NCBI GenBank assembly: GCA_002472275.1
Contig: DKRQ01000022.1
Span: 20,698-84,697 of the forward strand
Source of the DNA: Caryophanales bacterium UBA7278
Lineage (GTDB): Bacteria > Bacillota_I > Bacilli_A > RFN20 > CAG-826
DNA length: 64,000 bases
Direction: 5' to 3'
Under the pieces are notes generated by a model that searched no databases, was not told the DNA's origin, and saw only the letters and a list, made by a program, of their open reading frames with translations. Position 1 is the stretch's first letter; the number at the start of each line of letters is the position of its first letter. Positions 43,364-52,869 of this stretch are shown here, piece by piece. Position numbers and translations under genes: made by a program.

Positions 43364-46151
43364 AACCTTGGCCGTCAAAAGATTGACCAGGCGATTTGGC
43401 AAAGACATCGCCCTGAAAGACTTTTCCTATTGCTTCCCTAAAAAGGGCTTGGTGGCGATCCTAGGCAATTCGGGTTCAGGGAAATCGACGCTTCTGAAAA
43501 TCTTGGCCGGCTTAGATGCGGGGTATGGAGGGAGCGCCCGCTTTCATGGCAAGGAATGGAAAGGAATTTCGGAGGCCAAAAGAAGGGAGCTTAGACTAAA
43601 GCGAATCGGCTTTGTCTTCCAAGACTTCCAGTTGCTAGAAAACGAGACTGTTCTTTCCAATGTCTACTTCCAGGTCGAGGCGGTGTACCAAGACAAAAAG
43701 GAGGACAAACAGAAGAGGGCCATGGACCTTCTTCGTTTCGTCGGGTTAGAAGGAAAGGAAAAGAAAACGGTATCCACTTTGTCGGGCGGGGAGAAGCAAC
43801 GCGTCGCGATCGCTAGAAGCCTTTGCAACGACCCCTTTTTGCTTTTGGCGGACGAGCCAACCGGGGCGCTGGATGAGAAAAACTCGGACCTCGTCTTCTC
43901 CCTTCTAAAGCGGGTGTCCGCGAGCAAACTCGTGGTTGTGGTAAGCCACGACAAAGCCTTGGTAGAGCGTTTCGCCGACGTAATCCTACTTATAAATAGC
44001 GGTAGGCTTATCGAGGAAAAAAGGCTGGAAAACGCCGCAAAACCTAGTCAAATTCCTACGATAATCCTGCATAAACGCAAGAAAAATCCGAGGTTATCAA
44101 TTCCCTTCTTGTTTACGCACGCTTTTCACTTGGCGAAGGCGAAGAAGGTTCGTTCGCTTCTTTTCCTAGGGGCGATGACGACCGCTTTGGCGGGGCTAGG
44201 CATATCGTTATTCATCTCGACTTCGATCCGCAGCGAAATCGATTCGGCTTTCGCTTCTTTGGTGCCGCCCGATTGCATCGTCATGTCCCCTCGAAGCGAG
44301 GGCGAACCGCCTCTAGGCAACATCGCCGCGAGCGACTTTGATACCTGCCTTGCCCTTGAGGACAAATATCCGGATTTAGTGGCGGACCATGGCTCGACCT
44401 TGGCCTTAGATTACGAAAGCTGGTTCGCCGACGATGACCGCTTCCTTTATCAGACAGGAGCCTCCGTCGCGGTGCTCACCGGCTTCTCCATGCGTTCCAT
44501 CAATGACTTTCTTTGGCTCGACGATTACCAGGATGCCTATGTCTATCCTAGGAAGCCCGTCGCGATGGACGTGGATGAGGTGGTGCTTGGCTTGCCTTAT
44601 CAAAGCATGTGGACCATGTGCCTATCCCTTCATATCGAAAGGACTTATCAATCCTTAGGTGACGCCATCGCCAAGAAGCCGATCCCTCTCTATCTTTACG
44701 CCAGAAACGAGACCTTTGGTTTTGAGGATGAGGAGGTCTTTTCGATCATCGGGGTCAAAGAAAGCGAGTATCCCTGTTTCTACCATCTCTCCCATCGCTG
44801 GAGCCGCGAGATCATCGTCGACAAAATGAGGTTCCGTCCTATTGGAGTGGATGAGACCCCCAACCCCCAATACGTTCAGGAAATCCCCTATATAGAACTT
44901 TGCGGTTCTTATGCTGAATTCCTTCACCTTATCCGCCGCGATGAAGAATTCTCCCATTTGGTTTTCGAACCCGCTTCCTCCGCTTATCTTCCAACTGTTT
45001 GCCCATTAGGGCAGCCATGCAAAGTCGAACGGTATTACGTTTATCAGGCAGACAAAAATGGGGTGAGCTACGAGCAACTCGACACGGCTGTAAGGGGAAA
45101 TCCCGAGATCAAGGGCAGGCAAATCGTATCGCCTGGAGGGTATTTCGCGACGACGGGCAGCGTGGCGATGGGCTTTGCGAGCCATTTCTTCCTTTGTGAA
45201 TCTAGCAAAATGGCTTTGACCATGGTCGATGCCTATAGCGTCGTCCCTAAATCCGCTTCAGGCGCGGTGGCAAAAGTTCCTGATGGGGTAGTGGACGGCT
45301 CCGCCTATTCCTCGGTAAATGGAGGCCTAAGAATCTCGTCGGATCTAAGCGGGCTTAGAAGCGGTGTGCCCCCTTCTTCTTGCGAGGAGGTCGCCATCTC
45401 CTCGTCTTTAGCAAAGAAGTTTGGGAATCCCGGCGAGCTTTATGTCGCTGCCGCGATCTTTAGCGATGAGGTAGGTGACAACATCGAATCGGAATTCGCG
45501 GTTTGCCCTCTTAAAGTGACTGGCATCAAGGAAGAGAGATTCGATACCCTGTTCGTTAACGATGATTGGACGGTGGATTTCCTTTTGACCGAGGCCAAGA
45601 TGAGCCCGTTTTCCTTAGAACCCTATGGGGCGGTGTTTACCCTTTCTAAAGGCGCGGATGCCAGGAAGGTGCTTTCTAACCTAGCCAAGGAATTCCCCGA
45701 ATACCGCTTTGCCAATCCCGCCGAGGAGGTAAGCAGCAGTTTGGATGGCACGCTTAGGTACGTCCTAGTGGTGCTCATCGCCTTTTCGGCGGTGGCTCTT
45801 TTCACCTGCCTTTTGCTCTTCCTTCTGGTCGCGGGGATTTTGGTGGGGGAGAACAAAGGGGAGATTCGCCTTTTTAAGGCGATGGGAATCTCGAAAGGGG
45901 ATACTAGCCGCGCCTTTTCCTCCACTTGCCTTCTTTATCTAGGGGTGGCGAGTCTAGGTTCTTTGCTACTAGTCGCCCTTTCTCAAATCGGCGTGCGGTT
46001 TTTCCTATCGAGAACTTTCGGAAGCATTTTTGAATTTGGACTCTCCCCGATCCCCTTGCTCGCGGTGGCCCTCACCGGCCTCCTTTTTTATGTGCCTCTA
46101 CGATGCTTTGTCTCGCTTTATATTCGTAAAAGTCTCGATGGTGTCGATTAA
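43356..46151 (+). CDS. ABC transporter, ATPase fused to FtsX-like permease (second of pair)
   Basis: The 931-residue protein has the same layout as its neighbour but a much larger extracellular part (about 500 residues). Walker A is GNSGSGKST, signature LSGGEKQRVAIARSL, Walker B LLLADEPTGALDE. The first membrane segment follows about residue 265 and three lie near the C-terminus (LVVLIAFSAVALFTCLLLFL and after). The two full-length half-transporters probably form a heterodimer. Both read with less C-ending codon choice than neighbouring housekeeping genes. Confidence 0.87.
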   Translation: MNETLAVKRLTRRFGKDIALKDFSYCFPKKGLVAILGNSGSGKSTLLKILAGLDAGYGGSARFHGKEWKGISEAKRRELRLKRIGFVFQDFQLLENETVLSNVYFQVEAVYQDKKEDKQKRAMDLLRFVGLEGKEKKTVSTLSGGEKQRVAIARSLCNDPFLLLADEPTGALDEKNSDLVFSLLKRVSASKLVVVVSHDKALVERFADVILLINSGRLIEEKRLENAAKPSQIPTIILHKRKKNPRLSIPFLFTHAFHLAKAKKVRSLLFLGAMTTALAGLGISLFISTSIRSEIDSAFASLVPPDCIVMSPRSEGEPPLGNIAASDFDTCLALEDKYPDLVADHGSTLALDYESWFADDDRFLYQTGASVAVLTGFSMRSINDFLWLDDYQDAYVYPRKPVAMDVDEVVLGLPYQSMWTMCLSLHIERTYQSLGDAIAKKPIPLYLYARNETFGFEDEEVFSIIGVKESEYPCFYHLSHRWSREIIVDKMRFRPIGVDETPNPQYVQEIPYIELCGSYAEFLHLIRRDEEFSHLVFEPASSAYLPTVCPLGQPCKVERYYVYQADKNGVSYEQLDTAVRGNPEIKGRQIVSPGGYFATTGSVAMGFASHFFLCESSKMALTMVDAYSVVPKSASGAVAKVPDGVVDGSAYSSVNGGLRISSDLSGLRSGVPPSSCEEVAISSSLAKKFGNPGELYVAAAIFSDEVGDNIESEFAVCPLKVTGIKEERFDTLFVNDDWTVDFLLTEAKMSPFSLEPYGAVFTLSKGADARKVLSNLAKEFPEYRFANPAEEVSSSLDGTLRYVLVVLIAFSAVALFTCLLLFLLVAGILVGENKGEIRLFKAMGISKGDTSRAFSSTCLLYLGVASLGSLLLVALSQIGVRFFLSRTFGSIFEFGLSPIPLLAVALTGLLFYVPLRCFVSLYIRKSLDGVD

Positions 46152-46235
46152 AAAATCGTGGAAAGAGCGTTTTTTCGGTTGTAATATGATTTGCGGTGTA
46201 TATCCCAAACGTACGCTAGGAAGGTTAGGAGTCTC

Positions 46236-46439
46236 ATGAAGGGAACAGTCAAAATGTTCAACAAGGAGAAGGGCTTCGGTTTCATCCACGCTGAGGATGG
46301 CCAGGATTACTTCTTCCACTATTCCGCTCTTCTGATGGACGAATTCAAGACCGCCGAAAAAGGCGAAAAGGTTGAGTTCGAAGTTGAAGAATCGGATCGT
46401 GGCCCCAGGGCTAAGAACGTCAAGAAAGTCGCAGAGTAA
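46236..46439 (+). CDS. cspA: Cold shock protein
   Basis: The 67-residue single-domain protein has RNP1 (KGFGFIHA) and RNP2 (DYFFHYSAL) nucleic-acid motifs. It is an RNA chaperone. It starts at MKGTVKMF behind AGGAG; an upstream in-frame start is rejected for lacking a ribosome site. A TATGAT at 46185-46190 could be its -10, giving a leader of about 40 bases. Confidence 0.95.
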   Translation: MKGTVKMFNKEKGFGFIHAEDGQDYFFHYSALLMDEFKTAEKGEKVEFEVEESDRGPRAKNVKKVAE

Positions 46440-46456
46440 CTCATCGTGGACTTCCT

Positions 46457-46479
46457 GCCTCACTTCATGTGGGGCTTTT
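46457..46479 (+). terminator. cspA terminator
   Basis: GCCTCAC and GTGGGGC (one G-T pair) with loop TTCAT, followed by TTTT. Confidence 0.75.
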
Positions 46480-46536
46480 AATTTGCTTTCTTTTATACGC
46501 GCCTAAGCGTAAAATGCTCGCGCTAGGAGGAGTCTT

Positions 46537-47646
46537 ATGCCCTTAAAAGCTGGAATCGTCGGTTTGCCAAACGTGGGTAAGTCCACGCTCTTCAACGCGA
46601 TCACCAATTCTCACGTCGAAGCCGCGAACTATCCTTTCGCCACCATCAAGCCGAACACCGGTGTCGTCACCGTTCCCGACGATAGGCTCGATTTCCTCTG
46701 CAAGATGTACGACCCCCTCAAGAAGGTCAACGCGACCTTCGAGTTCTATGACATCGCGGGTCTAGTCAAAGGCGCCTCCAAAGGAGAGGGTCTAGGCAAC
46801 CAGTTCCTTGCCGCGATCCGCGAATGCGACGCGATCTGCGAAGTGGTTCGCTGCTTCGAATCCAGTGAAATCATCCACGTCGAGACCTCCGTCGATCCCG
46901 CCAGGGACATCGAGATCATCAACCTCGAACTCGCGATGGCGGACCTTGATTCCGTCAATAACCGCATTGGCAAGCAAGAGGTCAAGGCCAGGGTGGCCAA
47001 GGATAAGACCGCCGTCTACGAGATGGCGATTCTCAAGCCGCTTCAGGAAATCCTAGGCGAAGGCAAGCCCGCCCGCTTGGTGCAGGGGCTCTCGCAAGAG
47101 CAGCTCGAATACGCGAAGAAGAATTTCTTCCTCCTTTCGCTTAAGCCGATCATCTACGTGGCCAACGTCGCCGATTCGGATTATTCGAATCTCGACGCCT
47201 GCGCCCATTACCAAACCGTCAAGAAAATCGCTGAGTCCGAAGGGGCCCAGTGCATCCCCGTCTCCTGCGAGATCGAATACGAGATCTCCGAACTCGGGGG
47301 AGAGGAAAGGAAGGAATTCCTCGATTCGCTAGGCGCCGACGAAAGCGGCCTCGACAAACTCGTCAAGGCGGCTTACAAGCTCCTCGATCTCTCGACCTTC
47401 TTCACTTCGGGGAAGGACGAATGCCGCGCCTGGACCTTCAAAAACGGGATGACCGCGCCTCAATGCGCCGGCATCATCCATAGCGATTTCCAAAAAGGCT
47501 TCATCAAAGCCGAGGTCTATGACTTCGAGGTGCTCAAGCAACTCGGTTCGGAAGCCGCGGTCAAGGAAGCCGGCAAACTAAGAATGGAGGGGAAGGACTA
47601 CGTTATGAAAGATGGTGACGTCGTGTTCTTCCGTTTCAACGTATGA
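46537..47646 (+). CDS. ychF: Ribosome-binding ATPase YchF
   Basis: This 369-residue Obg-like P-loop protein has G1 [15 protein letters not shown], the [11 protein letters not shown] switch region, [19 protein letters not shown] and a C-terminal TGS domain ending [13 protein letters not shown]. It prefers ATP. Promoter: TAAAAT at 46510-46515 and the ribosome site AGGAGGAG. It overlaps ispF. Confidence 0.97.
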   Translation: MPLKAGIVGLPNVGKSTLFNAITNSHVEAANYPFATIKPNTGVVTVPDDRLDFLCKMYDPLKKVNATFEFYDIAGLVKGASKGEGLGNQFLAAIRECDAICEVVRCFESSEIIHVETSVDPARDIEIINLELAMADLDSVNNRIGKQEVKARVAKDKTAVYEMAILKPLQEILGEGKPARLVQGLSQEQLEYAKKNFFLLSLKPIIYVANVADSDYSNLDACAHYQTVKKIAESEGAQCIPVSCEIEYEISELGGEERKEFLDSLGADESGLDKLVKAAYKLLDLSTFFTSGKDECRAWTFKNGMTAPQCAGIIHSDFQKGFIKAEVYDFEVLKQLGSEAAVKEAGKLRMEGKDYVMKDGDVVFFRFNV

Positions 47647-48116
47647 TGCGCATCGGTCTAGGGGAAGACATCCATCGCCTCGATTACGGGCGCAAGCTCG
47701 TGCTCGGGGGCGTCGAGATCCCCTACGAGAAGGGCCTAGTTGGCCATAGCGATGCCGACGTGGTGTTCCATGCGGTGTCCGACGCGATGCTAGGGGCCCT
47801 TGCCCTAGGCGACATCGGCCAATACTTCAAGGTCGATGACCCCAGGTGGGAAGGCGCCGATTCCTCTCTCATCGTCAGTGAGGTCATGAGGATGATTTCG
47901 GAGAAAGGGTATCACGTCGTCAACGTGGATATCACGATTGCCGCCGAGGAACCCCATCTCAACAAATACTTGCCAAAAATGCGCGAAAACCTCGCAAAAC
48001 TGCTACGGATTTCCGCTGAGGAAGTCGGAATGCAGGCCATGACGAACGAAGGCATGGATGCGGTGGGCCGTAAAGAAGCGATCCGCGCCAACGCCATCGT
48101 CTTATTGGAGAAATGA
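47643..48116 (+). CDS. ispF: 2-C-methyl-D-erythritol 2,4-cyclodiphosphate synthase IspF
   Basis: The 157-residue enzyme of the MEP isoprenoid pathway has the zinc ligands Asp and His in GEDIHRL and the conserved LVGHSDADVVFHAVSDA, plus GDIGQYF and the C-terminal TNEGMDAVGRKEAI. Start at 47643 overlaps the ychF stop; an ATG 3 bases on is equally possible. It implies isoprenoid synthesis by MEP, consistent with the isopentenyl donor needed by MiaA. The other MEP genes are not in the window. Confidence 0.95.
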   Translation: MMRIGLGEDIHRLDYGRKLVLGGVEIPYEKGLVGHSDADVVFHAVSDAMLGALALGDIGQYFKVDDPRWEGADSSLIVSEVMRMISEKGYHVVNVDITIAAEEPHLNKYLPKMRENLAKLLRISAEEVGMQAMTNEGMDAVGRKEAIRANAIVLLEK

Positions 48117-48117
48117 A

Positions 48118-49758
48118 ATGACAGCCGAAGAAACACTAAAGAAAATCATCGCCAAGGCCGCCTCCTCTTTCGGCATTGAGCTGAAGGAAGAGGACATCGT
48201 CATCGAGCGTTCCAAGGACCCGATCCACGGGGACTATTCCACCAACGCCGCGATGAAGTTCTCTCGCCTTGCCAAAAAGAGCCCGCGCGACTTCGCCGCG
48301 GACCTCGTTTCCGCCTTTGCCTCTAATGAGGAATTCTTCTGCGTCGAGAAAGTCGAGATCGCCGGTCCTGGCTTCATCAACTTCTTCATGAAGCAGGACG
48401 TCTTGGCGAACGTCGTCTCCAAGGTCATTGAAGAAGGCGATTCCTTTGGCCGCCTCCCTAGAAACGGGAAGAAGGTCAACGTCGAATTCGTCTCCGCCAA
48501 TCCTACGGGCGACCTTCATCTAGGCCACACCAGGATCGCAGCGGTAGGGGATACCATCTCCAACATCCTCGATTGGGCCGGCTATGACGTGACCCGCGAG
48601 TTCTACGTCAACGATTGCGGTAATCAGATCGAGCACCTTGGCAATTCCATCAGGGCCCGTTATCACGAACTATTCGGTGAGCCCCTTGCCTTAGGCGATG
48701 ACGATTACCATGGCGAGGACCTGATCGCGATCGCCAAATCCATCAAAGACCAATATGGCGACGCCTATCTTAAAGACAGCCAGGAATCCCATGACTTCTT
48801 CATCCGCTTCGGCATCGATGCTGAACTTGGCAAGTTAAAAAAGGACCTAGCCGAATTCAGGGTCACCTTCGATAAGTTCACCTACGAATCCGACATCCGC
48901 AAAGGTGGCAACGTCTCCAAGACCATCGAGGCCCTCAGGGAGAAAGGCTATGTCTACGAAAGTGATGGCGCCACCTTCCTCAAAACCACGGCCTTCCTCG
49001 ATGACAAAGACCGTCCCATCGTCAAAAAAGACGGCTTGTTCACCTATTTCGCACCCGACATCTGCTACCACTACAACAAGATGGAGAGGGGCTACGATCT
49101 ATTGATCGACGTCCTTGGCGCGGACCATCACGGCTATATCAACCGTTTGAAATCGGTCCTCATGATGAAAGGCTATTCCCCCGATGCGCTTGACGTGGAA
49201 CTCGTGCAAATCGTCCGCGTTTACCGCGATGGGGTGGAGGTCAAGATGAGCAAGAGGACGGGCAAGGCCATCGCCCACCGCGACCTCGTCGAGGATATCG
49301 GCGTCGACGCCGTCCGTTACTTCTTTGTGGAAAGGAGCCAAAGCTCCCATCTCGACTTCAACTACAACCTCGCGATGGAACAATCCTCCTCCAACCCGGT
49401 CTACTATGCCCAATACGCTCACGCTAGATGCTGCTCGTTGCTTAGCCTTGGGCAAGACATCCCCCTCGACACGAAGGGAAGCCTTCTTAAAGAAGAGTCC
49501 GAGATGTCGATTTTGAAGCACTTGGCGGATTTTCCGAGTATGATTGAAGGCGCGGCGAAGGAAAGGGCCCCCCACAAAGTGGCGGGTTACATCCATCGCC
49601 TAGCGGAATTGGTCCACGAGTTCTATGCGAAAAACCGCATCCTCGATCGGAACAACCTCGCCCTTACCGGAAGTAGGCTCGCCTTAGTGAAAGCCTGCGC
49701 CATCGTGCTAAGGAATAGTTTACGAATCTTGGGTGTGTCCGCGCCCGAGAAGATGTGA
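48118..49758 (+). CDS. argS: Arginyl-tRNA synthetase
   Basis: The 546-residue class I synthetase starts at MTAEETLKKI, one base after the ispF stop. The HIGH motif is HLGH in NPTGDLHLGHTRIA, and the KMSKS equivalent is KMSKR in VKMSKRTGKAI. An N-terminal Add-1 tRNA-binding domain and C-terminal DALR anticodon domain are present. Confidence 0.97.
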   Translation: MTAEETLKKIIAKAASSFGIELKEEDIVIERSKDPIHGDYSTNAAMKFSRLAKKSPRDFAADLVSAFASNEEFFCVEKVEIAGPGFINFFMKQDVLANVVSKVIEEGDSFGRLPRNGKKVNVEFVSANPTGDLHLGHTRIAAVGDTISNILDWAGYDVTREFYVNDCGNQIEHLGNSIRARYHELFGEPLALGDDDYHGEDLIAIAKSIKDQYGDAYLKDSQESHDFFIRFGIDAELGKLKKDLAEFRVTFDKFTYESDIRKGGNVSKTIEALREKGYVYESDGATFLKTTAFLDDKDRPIVKKDGLFTYFAPDICYHYNKMERGYDLLIDVLGADHHGYINRLKSVLMMKGYSPDALDVELVQIVRVYRDGVEVKMSKRTGKAIAHRDLVEDIGVDAVRYFFVERSQSSHLDFNYNLAMEQSSSNPVYYAQYAHARCCSLLSLGQDIPLDTKGSLLKEESEMSILKHLADFPSMIEGAAKERAPHKVAGYIHRLAELVHEFYAKNRILDRNNLALTGSRLALVKACAIVLRNSLRILGVSAPEKM

Positions 49759-49792
49759 GAGAATATCGCGGACAGACAGAAGGAGAAACAAC

Positions 49793-50230
49793 ATGAAACA
49801 AGGAAGCATGCTCGATTCCGCAAGGAAGATCCTGACCGCCGCTGGCGCAGAAATGCGCTTTGCCGACCTCTGGGCCAAAGTGAAAGAAGAACTCGACATC
49901 ACCCCCGAAGAAGAGGGCGATCGCATCAGCCATTTCTACACCGACCTTTCCATGTCGGGTGAATTCGTCGTCTTGGGTGAGAACACCTGGGACCTTCGCG
50001 CCCGTCATACCTATGATAAGACGCACATCGACGTCACCGAGGTCTACTCCGAGGTGAACGAGACCGGTGGCGACGCGGCCGACGAAGAGGAAGAAAAGGA
50101 ATACAACCAGTCCGTCCAGGGCTCCATCGAACAAGAAGAAGAGGATTCCGAGGACGAAGACGAGGAAGGCGGATCCAAACCCAAGGAAGACGCGGCCGAC
50201 CTCCTCGGCATCAAAGACGATTCCTTCTAA
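49793..50230 (+). CDS. rpoE: RNA polymerase delta subunit RpoE
   Basis: The 145-residue protein has the HARE-HTH domain (ARKILTAAGAEMRFADLWAKV to TWDLRARHTYD) and an unstructured, very acidic C-terminal half rich in Glu and Asp, the hallmark of delta. Delta releases RNA polymerase from nucleic acid and sharpens initiation. It starts at 49793 behind AAGGAGA and is limited to Bacillota, supporting the taxonomic call. Confidence 0.94.
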   Translation: MKQGSMLDSARKILTAAGAEMRFADLWAKVKEELDITPEEEGDRISHFYTDLSMSGEFVVLGENTWDLRARHTYDKTHIDVTEVYSEVNETGGDAADEEEEKEYNQSVQGSIEQEEEDSEDEDEEGGSKPKEDAADLLGIKDDSF

Positions 50231-50247
50231 GGAAAAGGAAGAAAACC

Positions 50248-50279
50248 AAGGCGCTGAAAATTGCGCCTTTTTCTTTTTG
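50248..50279 (+). terminator. rpoE terminator
   Basis: AAGGCGC and GCGCCTT with an 8-base loop, followed by TTTTCTTTTT. Confidence 0.85.
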
Positions 50280-50290
50280 CGAGTTTCCGC

Positions 50291-50296
50291 TATTCT
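50291..50296 (+). promoter_or_regulatory. -10 box of the NrnA-CysQ gene
   Basis: TATTCT ends 10 bases before the ATG at 50307. The predicted leader is about 4 bases and there is no Shine-Dalgarno sequence. Confidence 0.4.
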
Positions 50297-50306
50297 ATTG
50301 GGCTTT

Positions 50307-52055
50307 ATGAAGCAGTTTACCCAACTTCATGAACTGATCCTGGCCCACGACGTCATCACGATCTGGGGTCATGCGATGCCTGATGGCGATTGCTACGGCA
50401 GCCAAATCGGGCTTCGCGAGCTTTTAAGAGCGAACTACCCCAATAAACGCGTATACGCGATTGGCTCCGGCCTCAAACCCTTTTTCGAACGCATCGCCCC
50501 GATGGACGAAGCAAGCGATGAGGAGATCGCGAATTCCTTGGCGATTCTCGTCGACGTCTCCTGTTTGAGGAGAGTAGAGGACGCCGAAAGGGTTCTCAAG
50601 GCCAAGGCCTGGATCAAATTCGACCATCATCGCCCCAATCCCGGCATCGAGGATTTCCCCTATCCTAGCGCGGTGGACCATCACGTCTCCTCCGCGGCGG
50701 AAATCATCGCCGATTTCGCCTACGAAAGAAGGCTCAAATGGACCCTTAAGGCCGCGGAAGCCCTCTATTTAGGCATGGTTACCGACTCGGGAAGGTTTCG
50801 TTATGACGGAGTCACCCCCCACACGATGGAACTCGTCAGGAGATTCCGCGTGATGGGCCTAAAACCCGCGTCCATTTTGGCCATTGCCTATTACGAACCC
50901 GAGGAGATCAAGCGTTATCGCCTTTGGCTCCGCAGAAGGGCCATCGTCAAAGACCACCTCGCCTACGTGGTCGTCCATCAGCAGGATTACCTCAAGAGGG
51001 GACTCTCCTATGAAGTCGCCTCCTCGATGGTCAACGCGATCACCGGCGTCGGCCATGCGGGCATCCACGCGATGTTCACCGAAGGGCCCGATGGCCTATA
51101 TCGCGGCGAGCTCCGTTCCAACAAGCATTATCCCGTCCAGCCTATCGCGGCCATGTTCAAAGGCGGCGGCCATCTTTTCGCAGCCGGATTGACCGTTGAC
51201 AACGACGGGGAAGCCATAGACCATGTAGTCGAAGCTTTGCTAAAAGCAAGACCCTTGGAGATCGAGACCATGTACGAAAAAGAAACCGAGGCCATGATCA
51301 GGGCCGCCAAACACGCGGAGAAGCATATCCTCTCCGTCTATGAGACTCCTTTCGACGTCGAGATCAAGGAAGACGATTCCCCGGTTACCGCCGCCGATAA
51401 GGGCGCGGATGAGATGATCAGGGAAGAGCTTTCCAAAGAATTCCCCGAGTACGGTTTCCTCACCGAGGAGAGCACGGACACCGAGGAACGCTTCTCCAAG
51501 AAGGCCATTTGGATCATTGATCCCGTCGACGGCACGAAGGAATTCGTTTCTAAGAACGGGCAATTCACGACGAACATCGCCCTCTGCGTCGATGGCGAAA
51601 TCGTGGCGGGCGTCATCAACGCGCCGACCCTAGGCATCACCTATTACGCTTTCAAAAACCAAGGTGCCTTCCGTATTGAAAAAGACGGGACGAGGACCAA
51701 GATCCACGTTTCCGAAAGAACCAAAAATCTTAGGGTTTTGCGGTCGATTTCCTTCTTTAAGCCCGCAGAAGAGGCGTTTTTGGAAGCCCATAAAGACAAG
51801 TTTCAAGGCGAGCCCACGCCCGTTGGCGCCGCCCTCAAATTCTGCGCGATCGCCGAAGGAAGGGCCGAGCTTTTCTATCGTGGCTCAGGCGGAACCAAGG
51901 AATGGGACGTGGCCGCGGGAGACATCATTTTGAAGGAAGCGGGCGGCCTCATGGTCCAGCCTAATGGCGAGCCCTTTACCTATAACCGTCACGACGTTTA
52001 TAACCGCGATGGCTATATCATGGCCAATCGCGCCGAAAACCTCTTCTTGGACTAG
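50307..52055 (+). CDS. Fusion of NrnA-type DHH phosphoesterase and CysQ-type 3'(2'),5'-bisphosphate nucleotidase
   Basis: Residues 1-315 are a DHH/DHHA1 protein like NrnA: HAMPDGDCYGSQIG, LVDVS, FDHHRPN (105-111), TDSGRFRYDG and GGGHLFAAG (287-295). Residues 325-582 are an inositol-monophosphatase-fold enzyme like CysQ: DDSPVTAADKGAD, EES (387-389), IIDPVDGTKEF (403-413) and EWDVAAGDIILKEAGG. NrnA degrades nanoRNA and dephosphorylates pAp; CysQ also removes the 3' phosphate of pAp. An internal ATG at 51270 behind GGAG could allow the second half to be made alone. The start fits the DHH N-terminus. Confidence 0.9.
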   Translation: MKQFTQLHELILAHDVITIWGHAMPDGDCYGSQIGLRELLRANYPNKRVYAIGSGLKPFFERIAPMDEASDEEIANSLAILVDVSCLRRVEDAERVLKAKAWIKFDHHRPNPGIEDFPYPSAVDHHVSSAAEIIADFAYERRLKWTLKAAEALYLGMVTDSGRFRYDGVTPHTMELVRRFRVMGLKPASILAIAYYEPEEIKRYRLWLRRRAIVKDHLAYVVVHQQDYLKRGLSYEVASSMVNAITGVGHAGIHAMFTEGPDGLYRGELRSNKHYPVQPIAAMFKGGGHLFAAGLTVDNDGEAIDHVVEALLKARPLEIETMYEKETEAMIRAAKHAEKHILSVYETPFDVEIKEDDSPVTAADKGADEMIREELSKEFPEYGFLTEESTDTEERFSKKAIWIIDPVDGTKEFVSKNGQFTTNIALCVDGEIVAGVINAPTLGITYYAFKNQGAFRIEKDGTRTKIHVSERTKNLRVLRSISFFKPAEEAFLEAHKDKFQGEPTPVGAALKFCAIAEGRAELFYRGSGGTKEWDVAAGDIILKEAGGLMVQPNGEPFTYNRHDVYNRDGYIMANRAENLFLD

Positions 52056-52143
52056 GAAGCGGTTTCTCTATAAAAATCTTTGATTTTGATTTATTAGGAA
52101 ACAAAAGTAGTTTATATTTTTCTTTAGAAAGGAAGTGTTGATC

Positions 52144-52395
52144 ATGGATTGGTTCAAAAAGCAAAGCAACCTCGTTCAGTTCATCTTGCTCGTCATCCCC
52201 TTCGTTGGCTGGATCTGTGAGCTCGTCATCCGCTGGAGCGTCGTTGCCAAAGCCAAGCAACTCAATGTCATCGACCTGGTCATCGCCCTTGTCTACACCT
52301 TCTTGGGTTGGGCTTGGATCCTGCACCTCATCGATGCTATCGCTGTCCTGCTCGGCAAAGGATTGCTCTTCATCGATTTCGCGAAGGTTGCCTAA
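52144..52395 (+). CDS. Small membrane protein of unknown function
   Basis: The 83-residue protein is almost entirely hydrophobic, with two to three membrane segments (LVQFILLVIPFVGWICELVI; LVIALVYTFLGWAWILHLID; a third shorter one). AAGGAAG precedes the ATG. The 88 upstream bases are AT-rich, with TTTATA-like boxes but no clear promoter. It forms a single-gene unit ended by a bidirectional terminator. No function can be assigned. Confidence 0.7.
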   Translation: MDWFKKQSNLVQFILLVIPFVGWICELVIRWSVVAKAKQLNVIDLVIALVYTFLGWAWILHLIDAIAVLLGKGLLFIDFAKVA

Positions 52396-52416
52396 TCGTC
52401 TAGTAATCCGAAAAAG

Positions 52417-52447
52417 AAAAAGTTCCGATTCGCGTCGGAACTTTTTT
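52417..52447. terminator. Bidirectional terminator
   Basis: AAGTTCCGA and TCGGAACTT with loop TTCGCG, flanked by A-run and T-run, between the small membrane protein gene and the convergent NifU-like gene. Confidence 0.85.
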
Positions 52448-52734
52448 CATGCGATGATGCCTTTTTTCTTCCAATAGGCTTCCATTAGGTCAACGGGGAT
52501 GCCGTCGAGTTTGGCCCCGATGACGCCGGGCACCTCTTCCATCAGGATCGTCTCGACCCCGGAGGAGATGTCTTCTGACGCGTAGGAGCAGCCTTCGCAG
52601 GCGCCCACCATGGAGAGGTAGACGATTCCATCGCGGAATCCGATAAACTCGATGTCGCCTCCATCCCTTTGAAGGAACGGTCTGATTTTATCTAATGTCG
52701 CCTCGATGAGGGCGATGGTTTCTGCTTCTTCCAT
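52447..52734 (-). CDS. NifU C-terminal-domain Fe-S carrier protein
   Basis: The 95-residue protein matches the Nfu domain: IRPFLQRDGGDIEFIGFRDG and MVGACEGCSYASEDISSGVE, with the CxxC that holds a bridging Fe-S cluster. It probably passes clusters from the SUF scaffold to targets such as MiaB or endonuclease III (inference). It has its own near-consensus promoter. Confidence 0.92.
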   Translation of the reverse strand: MEEAETIALIEATLDKIRPFLQRDGGDIEFIGFRDGIVYLSMVGACEGCSYASEDISSGVETILMEEVPGVIGAKLDGIPVDLMEAYWKKKGIIA

Positions 52735-52751
52735 GAATAGCCTCGGGCGGT

Positions 52752-52780
52752 ATTGTATGGCGATGGCAGGGCAAGGTCAA
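52752..52780 (-). promoter_or_regulatory. Promoter of the NifU-like gene
   Basis: On the minus strand TTGACC (52775-52780), 17 bases, TACAAT (52752-52757). Confidence 0.75.
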
Positions 52781-52854
52781 TCAAAGTGACTCGGGTAGAG
52801 GCGTTTTAATAAAACGAAGCGTTCATTTTCCTCGATTTCCGCCTTTTGATTCCC

Positions 52855-52860
52855 CATAAT
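52855..52860 (+). promoter_or_regulatory. -10 box adjoining the start of the winged-helix gene
   Basis: CATAAT is followed by 9 bases and the ATG at 52870, with no ribosome site; the leader would be about 3 bases. Confidence 0.4.
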
Positions 52861-52869
52861 AATTTCCCT

